In this document: positions 1 through 7,182 of the stretch, one piece after another
How the letters are laid out: every line of letters begins with the position of its first letter
Numbering within the stretch: the first letter of the stretch is position 1
Assembly: GCA_002812745.2 (NCBI GenBank)
Contig: NCSJ02000616.1
Span: 1 to 13,558 of the forward strand
Direction of reading: 5' to 3'
DNA length: 13,558 nt
Source: Scytalidium lignicola
Taxonomy: Eukaryota; Ascomycota; Leotiomycetes
The notes under the pieces: generated by a model
Seen by the model: only the letters and a program-made list of their open reading frames with translations
Database searches by the model: none
Told to the model about the DNA's origin: nothing
Translations under genes and position numbers: made by a program

Positions 1-321
1 ATAAGGTAAGTCTAGTCACTCTTACAAGGTTTATATAGAAGTAAGATGTTTATAATTATAATAAACAAGTATATATAATAAAGTTATAACTTAAGTTAAA
101 CATAAGGTTCTTAACTAAAGCTTAAAGAATGTATTCTTATATAAACAATTAATATTACTCTATATACAAGTATTCTACTTAGTCTAACAAGTTTAACAGT
201 TAAACTTGTAAACCTTGTAAACTTACGTTAATCATATGACTTAACCCTTTGTTTAGTCTTGATCTTTTATAAGCTGTTATTCTAGTACTTATCAGGTTAT
301 GATAATAAAAGCTATAACATT

Positions 322-575
322 ATGATTAACTTTAAGAGTAACATGAATTTATTAAGAATTTATATTATAGTCAAGTTAATAAGATATCCAATTAAGATAA
401 TTAATAAAATAATATTAGAAGAAGTTATAATACTTAAGATTAAATTATATATTATAATTATAAAAGGTTATAAAGAAATAATCAAGTTTGATATTATTAA
501 TATTAGAAAATACAATATAATCTTAAGATTAGTATAAATGAAGAATTATAATCTTAAAGTAAATTAAATTACTTA
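322..575 (+). pseudogene. Ty3/gypsy retropepsin (aspartic protease) C-terminal remnant
   Basis: A 71-codon open stretch ends in FDIINIRKYNIILRLV, followed after a stop by MKNYN. This matches the end of gypsy retropepsins, where an FDIxxIGKYDIILG block is followed by a PW pair and a basic/asparagine stretch. The changes fit RIP: Gly to Arg in the ILG motif, and the expected Trp codon is now TAA. The catalytic D-T/S-G lies upstream and is not recognisable. Position before the reverse transcriptase agrees with gypsy gene order. It should not be annotated as an independent small gene. Confidence 0.6.
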
Positions 576-769
576 TGAAATCAGATTTACNAAAATGTTA
601 ACATAGTAAAATGAATAGTTTAAAACTTATGAAGATGTATAATATTATAATAAGTAGTATTAAAAACTCAAGGAGAACTTTAACTTTATACTTTTAAATA
701 CTAGAATAATATAAAGGGTTTGAGAAATTGTTTATAAAACAGTTTAAAGATATAACATTATCAGAATAT

Positions 770-1500
770 TATGAATAAGATTATAAAATACTATTAAAAG
801 AAAGATTTAAATTACCTTTCAAATTTATATATTCTACTAACTTAATATAAGATGAAATTACTAAAGAGTAACTAGATAAGATAATAATAAAAGGATTTAT
901 AAGAGAATTACAATTATTATACAAAATGCTTTTAATATTTATACTAAAGTTAAAGGACTCTTAAAGAAAGCCTTGTGAAGATTACAAAGGAATCAACATA
1001 AGAATAATGTTAAATCAATACTTATTACCTTTAATATCAGTTATAAGAGATAAGTTAATAAGAGTTATAATCTTTACTAAGTTAAACTTTTAAACAAGTT
1101 TTAATTTAATCAGGATAAAAGAAGGTAAAGAATAAAAAACAATTATATAAACAAAGTACAAATTGTTCAAGAACTTAGTTATATTATTTAAGCTTACTAA
1201 TACACTAGTTATTATACAAATAGTCAATAACAAGATTATTAAAGAATTTTTAGACAAATTTATAATAGTATATTTAAACAACATTTTAATATACTTAAAG
1301 ATTNAAAAAAGAATATAAAGGATATGTTAAGCAAGTTTTGAAAACACTATTTAAGGAAAGAATACATTGTAAACTGACTAAGTACAAGTTTCATGTTAAA
1401 GAAGTTAAGTTCTTAGAGGAAATCATCATTATTACTAGATTTAAGATAAATCTAGAAAAAATTCAAGTAATTAAGGATTAAGTTATACTAAAGAACATTA
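770..1500 (+). pseudogene. Ty3/gypsy reverse transcriptase, RIP-inactivated
   Basis: In one main frame, with stops, family blocks appear in order: LPFKFIYS and KGFIRE (about 815-905), CEDYKGIN (about 974-997, family CVDYRGLN), YLLPLIS followed by FTKLNF (about 1018-1090), NLIRIKEGKE then a stop where the family has Trp (about 1108-1134), and VYLNNILIYLK (1268-1300). The last is the catalytic motif: the family has YLDD and here both Asp codons have become AAC, so the two metal-binding aspartates are lost by G-to-A change. The connection block FHVKEVKFLE follows near 1390-1420. The enzyme copied the element's RNA into DNA; this copy cannot work. Confidence 0.85.
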
Positions 1501-2053
1501 AGGACATATAATTATTTTTAAGATTAACAAACTATTACAAATGGTATATAAAAGATTATATGATAATCACAAGACTACTAACATCTTTAACTAAGAAGGA
1601 CAAGTTATTTGTTTAAAACAAGAAAAGATNAAAAGGCTTTTGAAGATTAGATCTTAGTACAACNTTAAACTNAAAAAAACTATTTCAAATNAAAAACAAA
1701 CATGTTAGACTATGTACTTAAAACAATGCTTAGTTAATAAGATAACAAAATAAAATGAAGACTAATAATGTTTTATTTTAAAAAGTTCATTCTAGTTAAA
1801 TTGAATTATAAAATATATAACAAGGAATTATTAATAATTGTAAACTCATTTAAGAAATAGCAAGTTTACCTTATAAAGGCTAAACATAAAATNAAAAGTT
1901 TTAACAAATCATAAGAATTTAGTCTATTTTACCATAACAAAAGAGTTGAACAAATAATAAGTAAGATAAGTAAAATTATTAACAAATTACAATTTTTATA
2001 TTCATTATATCAAGGGTTCTAAGAATACCAAGGTGGATACTCTTAGTAGAAAA
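1500..2053 (+). pseudogene. Ty3/gypsy RNase H domain remnant
   Basis: The connection and RNase H part of pol follows the reverse transcriptase. Visible blocks are FLRLTNYYKWYIKDY (about 1515-1560; family FLGFANYYRRFIKDF), LTSLTKKDKLFV then a stop for Trp (about 1580-1616), YKIYNKELLIIVNSFKK (about 1807-1857, containing the YxxxxKELLAIV block of this domain) and NHKNLVYF (about 1907-1932). The domain closes with DTLSRK at 2036-2053, the usual end of RNase H before integrase. Several single N bases in this stretch stand beside A runs, so small frame jumps may be sequencing artefacts rather than mutations. Confidence 0.8.
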
Positions 2054-2349
2054 CTAGAATTCATAAGAAACAATATATATAAATCAAAGGCTATCCTAAA
2101 GNAAAAAAGGCTAAGACTTAGTATTTTGATATATACAAGTTAATAAAATATTATAGTTAGTAAACAAAGAATAACTTAAGAAAATCCAGAAAGTAATTAA
2201 GGNAAAAAGACTAGAAGAAAAATGAAGAATTATATAATAACCTTTTTACAAGCTATTATAACAAGAGAAGAAGTTAAGAGTAAGAATTCTACAATTTTAA
2301 TACTTAGATTTATAACAAAAGACTAGTTATATTAAATACTTTTAAAATG

Positions 2350-2560
2350 TAGAATATTTGCTATATATATATAGATAAATTCTTATTATAATAACTTGTA
2401 AAATCCGAAATAATTACTAAACAACATTTAAATGATTTTTAAACAATTTTTAAATATATTATAAATCATAACTATTTATAATACTTGATTTCAAATTATA
2501 ATATTACTTTGTTGTTGAGTTATTAATTAAATTGTTAGATTTGTAAAGTAAAACAAAATG
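2350..2560 (+). pseudogene. Integrase zinc-binding (HHCC) region remnant of the gypsy element
   Basis: Reading + with stops gives YIYIDKFLL, then LVKSEIITKQHLNDF, and later SYxLNCxIC followed by KVKQND. This resembles the gypsy integrase N-terminal zinc domain, in which an H-rich block (xHHDxPLAGHFG) precedes NYYWPxM and a C-x2-C pair. One His and the C-x2-C are visible; the second His is lost. No DDE catalytic core follows, because the proposed LTR starts about 100 bases later. The assignment depends on its place after RNase H as much as on the weak match. Confidence 0.5.
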
Positions 2561-2656
2561 ACAGAATTTTAAGGTATAACATTACAAATCAAACTGATAA
2601 GAGATAAGAAATCAAGTTATTCTTATTTAAGATTAGTTTGTATTATATAATATATT

Positions 2657-2827
2657 TGTTAACAAAAACTAAACTAATTTAGGTTTAGTGTAATCATGTG
2701 ATATACTATTCGAATAATTATTCGAATATTCAAATATTATTTGATTTGATTTGAATAGTACGTTTTTATGATTTGATTTAAGTTGAATAGTAGTTTATAT
2801 TCAAATCAAATCAAATCAATTCTAACA
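2657..2827 (+). repeat. Candidate 3' LTR of the gypsy element, with palindromic ATTCGA-type repeats
   Basis: The stretch begins TGTTA and ends TAACA, the short inverted ends typical of LTRs. The 2827 end is well supported because host gene sequence resumes next to it; the 2657 start is a guess. Inside are a perfect 20-bp palindrome, ATTCGAATAATTATTCGAAT (2708-2727), and two opposed arrays of a TTTGA/TCAAA unit (2740-2760 and 2799-2820) that are inverted copies of each other. The arrays look like RIP-converted TTCGA repeats. Confidence 0.5.
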
Positions 2828-2832
2828 CTGAT
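2828..2832. other. Candidate 5-bp target-site duplication of the gypsy element
   Basis: CTGAT follows directly after the LTR terminus CTAACA and is still part of the broken transporter's reading frame. Five-base duplications are usual for Ty3/gypsy. The partner copy would lie left of the 5' LTR, outside the window, so this is unconfirmed. Confidence 0.4.
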
Positions 2833-2900
2833 TGTTAGTGAGAAAGACAGTACCTCCAAGTATTTGTGTTAACTGTATAAGAGATATACTAGTTAAGATA
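2828..2900 (-). pseudogene. Displaced 3' fragment of the DHA2 transporter, caught between two transposons
   Basis: Read on the minus strand from the pogo end, these 73 bases continue the frame interrupted at 4891. The codon GAT before the insertion is followed across the junction by ATC, giving ILTSISLIQLTQILGGTVFL. DHA2 transporters have the same layout after the DKKD motif: a PTG(T/I)SL segment, then QxLGGxxFL in the next membrane helix. The Leu where the family has Pro is a C-to-T type change. The frame is cut at 2828 by the gypsy LTR, so the remaining C terminus lies left of the window or is lost. It joins to 4891-6327 if the pogo element and one TA are removed. Confidence 0.75.
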
Positions 2901-2944
2901 CTGAAGAATCTCATATTTAAGATCCGTAGAGTTAACTATATCTG
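2901..2944 (+). repeat. Left terminal inverted repeat of the pogo element
   Basis: It starts CTGAAGAATCTCATATTTAA and matches the reverse complement of 4847-4890 at 38 of 44 positions. All six differences are transitions; five have T or A here against C or G in the right copy, as expected if the left end suffered more RIP. Confidence 0.9.
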
Positions 2945-3034
2945 TTGTTAACCAAGTAAGCTAATGGTGATTAACTCCTTATATAGTTTAACTAAAACAA
3001 GGATCTTGAACACCTGAATCTTTGAATTATGGAT

Positions 3035-4783
3035 TCAATTACTAGTACAAGCTGAGTAGTTTACAATTATTACATCTTCTTCCTTTAATATCACTTCTTC
3101 CATATTATCTACAACTTTAAGGACCTCTTTGAATAGCTTATTTTTGATATATTCAATATCAAAANTCAATAGATTCCTAACTTGTAAAGTTAATTATTAT
3201 ATCTAGGATATCTTTAACCTTGATTTAATTGTCCTTACATTTATCTAGTTATATACTAATTCTACATTGTATAAAAGATTGTTGTACTATTTCCTTTTTC
3301 TCTTAATCTAATTATTAAGTTGCTTTTATAATAATATAAGTAATTATAATTCACTTGTCAAAAGTAATCCATTTAAAATCAAGGTACTCAAATTCTATAA
3401 ATTCTATATATTGATTATTCTTTTCTTTAAGTTATTGTTTGAACAGATTATTTACAATTATATCAAGTGATTATAATAAGCTTGTATAATTAAGAGGAAT
3501 AAGAGTTATAATAATATTAGCTGATTTAAGGTGATTAAAAATAAGATTTGTCTTATAGAATATAATTATATCTATAATTAACAATATATTATTTTGATTT
3601 ATTACAAGAATAAGTTCTTCATCAATCCATTATATAAACAATTCCTTATTATTATATATTGTAAAGTTAAATTCAACTATAACTTTAGAATAATACAAAT
3701 GTTTTTNCCTTTACATATATTTACCTTGAAAGCTTTATAATACTATAAAATATGATCTTTAACTTGATTTACTGAATTTCATCTACAAAGATATACAATA
3801 TTAATGTTGTTTAATGCTTATTCTACTTACTTTAGTCTGTATACCTTAAAACAATTTTAAAGCTTGTTATATCATATGAATAACTATTAAAGTACTTAAA
3901 AGGAATAGAAGTCTTATCCATATTAAGGATTTTAACTTTAAGGAATTAATATAAAGGTGAAGTAACAAAGGTAATATTTAAAGATAAAGAAGGTAATTAA
4001 TTGTTAGGATTAATCACTTTTGCTAGTTAAGAATTCCTTTTAATAAATTAAAGGAAACTATTAATGTAAGTAATATATTCTGAAGGAAGCTTAATAACCT
4101 GCTTTGTAATTCAATATCTAAAAAGGTTATATTACTTTTAAAACTTATAAAACCATCCTTAAGAGAATATAAACAGTGTTATATATTCAGGATTTTGATT
4201 TTTAAATATATTCTTAACTGTACAACATATCCATCTAACAGTTATTATTTGACTAGCCTTCTGATATGTCAGAATTTGCTTAAATAACTCCTTTTCTAAC
4301 TTTAGCTAATAAAGTAAGTAATTAAACTCCTTATTAACTAAAATCTTTTCTTTTTACAACTATCACTTTTTNAATTGTACTATATACAATTTTCTAGAAT
4401 TCAAAGGCTTCTTTTATAATTACTGATCGATATTTGATAGTCAAATTAGAATCTATTGGTTTTAGCTTTAATAACATGCCAAATCGAGCTTTATACTTTT
4501 GGTATATTACAAAAGGTATAACAATAACCTTATAATAAAGGAGGAATTTCAGAACTTCAATTTTACATTCTCTAGTATAAGATCGACATGCTGAAATGAT
4601 TGGCTTGATTTTAAGTGTATAAGTGTACTTTTCTAATAACTTGATTTTAGGGCCCTTTTTAAGGCGCTGTGGCCATTGAGCATTAGCTGATCGTTCTTGA
4701 AGAGCTATAATTGATTGATTAGCTGACACGACACGAGAAAAACAACAAAATCCATGGGAAAGAGAGCATAACAATAATTCCAT
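3035..4783 (-). pseudogene. pogo-type transposase (CENP-B-like DNA binding plus DDE_1 nuclease), RIP-inactivated
   Basis: Minus-strand reading, with stops, follows fungal pogo transposases. An N-terminal block RSYTRECKIEVLKFLLYYKV (about 4585-4526) leads to EAFEF, a stop at the expected Trp, then KIVYSTI, the family's helix-turn-helix start (about 4408-4373). The CENP-B-type block FIFSxGWFYKF lies near 4180-4150, followed by KRNS (about 4030) and NMDKTSIPF (about 3925-3900, family NMDETPI). The nuclease core shows FVDEIQ near 3790, WIDEELI near 3620, LLIIDI near 3575 and IPLNYTSLL then SLD near 3500-3465 (family TSLLQPLD). A SFIQC block follows near 3275. The first Met is uncertain: the open frame reaches back to 4849, the only plausible ATG is near 4783, and the protein-like part begins near residue GPKIK. 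Confidence 0.82.
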
Positions 4784-4846
4784 ATAGTAGTATTGGTGGC
4801 TGACAGCTATACCATATACAGGGTTATTTGCCGAAGTGGTGAGATT

Positions 4847-4890
4847 CAAATGTGGTTAGCTCTACGGATCCTAAATATGAGATTCTTCGG
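4847..4890 (-). repeat. Right terminal inverted repeat of the pogo element
   Basis: Read on the minus strand it starts CCGAAGAATCTCATATTTAG and pairs with the left repeat over 44 bp. It abuts the TA at 4891-4892 that belongs to the interrupted transporter codon. The first bases of the outside gene, GACAAAAAGGA, immediately precede TA on the minus strand. Confidence 0.9.
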
Positions 4891-6327
4891 TATCCTTTTT
4901 GTCAAGGACTGTTTGAACTGCGACAACGGATTGCTGCAAACCAAGGCCGAGGCTGAACCCGACAAGGACTTGGTATCCAATCCACTTCTCGTGATTAGTT
5001 GCGGTAGTAAATGTGGTGAGAAGACCACTACCGATAGACAAGAGAACCACACAGAGATACATAAATGGTGTATAGTACCCTAAGCGTGAAACAAAAGTTC
5101 CAGCAATAATGGTGCCAATAACCAGTCCCAGCATTAGTGGAGCAACCATTGTGCCGGATTTCATAGCACTAGCACCTTTTACTGCCTGGAATCAGAGAGG
5201 TAGGTAATATATAGACGCCATCATTGGTCCAGAAATGCTGAAGGTGAAGAAGAAACCAGCGGAGACGTTTCGATTCTTGAGTAATCGCAGTGGTACCGTA
5301 GAATTTTCTTTCATCCCTCTTTCGATTATCACAAATACAATAAAAGGAATTCTGAAAAGAACAAACAGAACGATTATCCGAGCGTTGGACCATGGGTATG
5401 CAGTTCCTCCCCATTCTAAAGCTAGGAGCAGGCAAATGATACTTGCAAACACACATGTTCCACCCAAGGGATCCAACTGACTCAAGCGACCTCGGGCAGT
5501 TTTGGCCGCGCTTGGATGTAGCGGAGGTGACGGTTTGAGGATGAATAAAACGATTAAAATAGTCACGGCTCCAATTGGTAGGTTGATATAAAAACACCAT
5601 CTCCAGGAGACATGATAAGTCAAAGAGCCTCCCATCAAAGGAGCAACCACAGAAGCTATGCCAAACATAGCCATGAGAAATCCCATGTATACGGGACGCT
5701 GGCTCAAGGGCACGTTGGTGGTTATAATTACCACAGCACCAGAGGCTAACCCAGCGGTTCCCATACCAGAGATAGCTCTGCCGATGATGAAACTTGTTGA
5801 GCTTGGGGCAGCACCGCAAACGGCTGAACCAAGTTCAAATATCACCAGAGCCATGAGGTAGACCCATTTCGAAGAGTAGAAGGTATAGATACGACCGAAA
5901 GTCAAGAGGAATGTAGCGCTGGTTAATAGAAATGCCGTCCCGTACCAACCGATGTCGTCAATTTTCTTAAATGTATTTGTGATGCGTGGAATGGCCGTCG
6001 CAATAATGGTTCGGTCCTGGATCGCTGATTAGCATTTTTTTCAACTTCAAACCAATCCCGGTCTAATTTGTGGACAAATGCATACTAATGAAACAAGAAA
6101 CATTGTGAGATACAAAGCTGCGGTGATACTCGCAAGAGCCCACGGCCTTGGATAGACATGCTCATCTGTTGGGGGCTCGGATTCTGTACGCATCGTCTTC
6201 TCTTCCTGAGTTTTGCTGTACTGGCCATCACAGGGTTTTCTTGTGGTGTATTCTGGTTGTTACTCTTTCGCCCAAATGGGTTCAACGTCTTCGGTTGCTT
6301 TGAAGCCAGCTGAGTGTCTGGATGCAT
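4891..6327 (-). pseudogene. DHA2-family MFS drug/toxin efflux transporter, 5' and central part, broken
   Basis: Two exons resemble fungal 14-helix DHA2 proton antiporters that export toxins and drugs across the plasma membrane. Exon 1 (to 6086) encodes a cytoplasmic tail and helix 1 (YLTMFLVSL). Intron 6017-6085 has GTATGC, GCTAAT branch and CAG. Exon 2 opens DRTIIATAIPRIT and carries LTFGRIYTFYSSKW, the motif C region GIASVVAPLMGG and the hallmark SWRWCFYINLPIG. An in-frame TGA (5192-5194) stands where the family has Trp after YYLPL. Beyond it the frame runs on (FQAVKGASA to VLDKKD) until the pogo element at 4891. The start is doubtful: ATG 6191-6193 is in frame with exon 1, but ATG 6325-6327 gives a plausible longer tail if one A was lost from the A4 run at 6211-6214. 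About 420 residues remain here of an expected 530-580. The continuation is at 2828-2900. Confidence 0.88.
6017..6085 (-). other. Intron of the DHA2 transporter gene
   Basis: A 69-nt intron starting GTATGC and ending CCAG, with GCTAAT as branch-site candidate 16 nt before the acceptor. Splicing joins MFLVSL to DRTIIATAIP, the unbroken helix 1 sequence of the family; reading through gives stops. Confidence 0.88.
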
Positions 6328-7182
6328 GAGTCAAATTTGGGAAATTTAAGAATATAATAAGAGAAAACCAAGTCGAAGTAGATAAAGTAAATAAAGAAAA
6401 GCGTCCACAGTTGCGGGATAATGCGAGAGGGGACTTCACAGAGGCACTTCAAGAGGCATTATATACTCTCTTGTTATTAGACCTTTTTGGTCGATGAGCG
6501 AGGAGACTTCGGACGCGAAGCAGGGGGGAGCGGCCGTGACAGGGGTAGGAGGAGCTGAGAGAGCAAGAACTTAGTGATTCATCAGAGTGAATATCCTCCC
6601 AATCCAACTGCCTCGTCCATCCCGGTTTCCTTTAACCCCCTCGTTCTCTAAGCATTTAAAGAGATATCTGGAACTTTGGCGATAGCGTAATTCACTTGAT
6701 ATAGTCTCGGAGATTGGCTTTTCTAACATAGCTCCGAAAAGGGATAAGATGCGCTATTCAGAAATTGGTGGAGAGACGATATAACTAAAAAAAACCAGAG
6801 GGCTAAAAAAATCATTTAAAAATTAGATTACTGGATAGCAGACACGACTGGTATTACAAGTAAGCATATGAAAAAGCCTTGGCACATTAGCTAAATTGGC
6901 CATAGAAAAGCTTCATTATAGGTGATCATGTTCTGTTGACTATTTATTATATATCGCACATATAATGTTACTCCTTTAATATTTTAGCAAGGCCACCAAG
7001 ATTAAACCCTAAATATTCAACAAAATAATATAATATTGAAAACTGGATCTGATGATGAAAGACGCGCTGGTGACGCACGGTCCAGGTTTGGCCGCACCTT
7101 CCCGTTTGGAAGTAACGTTTCTTCTAATTCCATCTCCCACCTTTTGGAAAGATTCTACACACCATCTATACGAAGAGTCAAA
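6328..7182. promoter_or_regulatory. Divergent intergenic region between the DHA2 transporter and the aldolase gene
   Basis: About 855 bp hold no coding sequence that I can support. They must contain both promoters, since the transporter reads left and the aldolase reads right. Visible candidates are two CCAAT boxes on the minus strand (ATTGG at 6713-6717 and 6895-6899), an inverted pair of CGGAG and CTCCG at 6708-6712 and 6732-6736, and an AT-rich stretch just before the aldolase (6940-7040). A short hairpin, CTTCG-GACG-CGAAG, lies at 6507-6520. None has been tested. Confidence 0.5.
6708..6736. promoter_or_regulatory. Inverted CGG half-sites, candidate Zn2Cys6 regulator operator
   Basis: TCGGAG (6707-6712) and CTCCGA (6732-6737) form an inverted pair separated by 19 bases. 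Zn2Cys6 dimers typically bind paired CGG triplets. The site is in the shared promoter region and a Zn2Cys6 gene lies 3.5 kb away in the same neighbourhood. A 19-base gap is longer than most known sites, so this is only a candidate. Confidence 0.25.

Larger units (their letters stand above)
1..2827 (+). mobile_element. Decayed Ty3/gypsy LTR retrotransposon (left end outside window)
   Basis: Conceptual reading of the + strand through many stops gives the gypsy order protease, reverse transcriptase, RNase H, integrase zinc region. Most stops sit where the family has Trp or Gln, as expected from G-to-A and C-to-T change, and the stretch is extremely AT-rich; this is the pattern of RIP. No open frame longer than about 70 codons remains, so the copy is dead. 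The right end is placed at 2827, where the sequence ends in CTAACA, a typical fungal LTR terminus. Only about 100 bases separate the integrase zinc region from the proposed LTR, so most of the integrase is deleted. Gag and the 5' LTR are not recognised; bases 1-320 show no identifiable feature. Confidence 0.85.
2901..4890 (-). mobile_element. pogo-type (Tc1/mariner superfamily) DNA transposon, 1990 bp, inserted in the DHA2 transporter gene
   Basis: The element is bounded by 44-bp terminal inverted repeats (2901-2944 and 4847-4890) and flanked on both sides by TA (2899-2900 and 4891-4892), the target duplication of this superfamily. It carries one transposase reading on the minus strand. Its left 1.7 kb is strongly AT-enriched and full of stops, while about 260 bp at its right end have near-normal composition, so RIP acted unevenly along it. 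Removing it rejoins the transporter frame, which confirms both ends. It cannot make transposase. Confidence 0.88.

Noticed and set aside
322..537. A 71-codon open frame that could be a small gene
   Set aside because: It matches the end of a gypsy protease and continues past its stop into the next pol segment; it is debris of the retrotransposon.
2799..2820. CRISPR-like or satellite repeat
   Set aside because: Only a few copies of a five-base unit in inverted arrangement, with no spacers, in a fungal context.
2840..3060. A second LTR beginning TGTTAG at 2833
   Set aside because: The TGTTAG is part of the host transporter frame beside the gypsy terminus; 2901 onward is the pogo inverted repeat, which explains the sequence better.
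4394..4849. A 151-codon minus-strand open frame as an independent hypothetical gene
   Set aside because: It lies inside the pogo inverted repeats and reads into the transposase through a Trp-to-stop change; it is the less mutated 5' part of that gene.
5169..5819. A long minus-strand frame overlapping the DHA2 transporter
   Set aside because: It runs in another frame over recognisable transporter sequence and has no family resemblance; it is a shadow.
7036..7182. Extension of the aldolase upstream of 7183
   Set aside because: The frame is open but has no ATG before 7183, and the extra sequence does not look like this family's N terminus.
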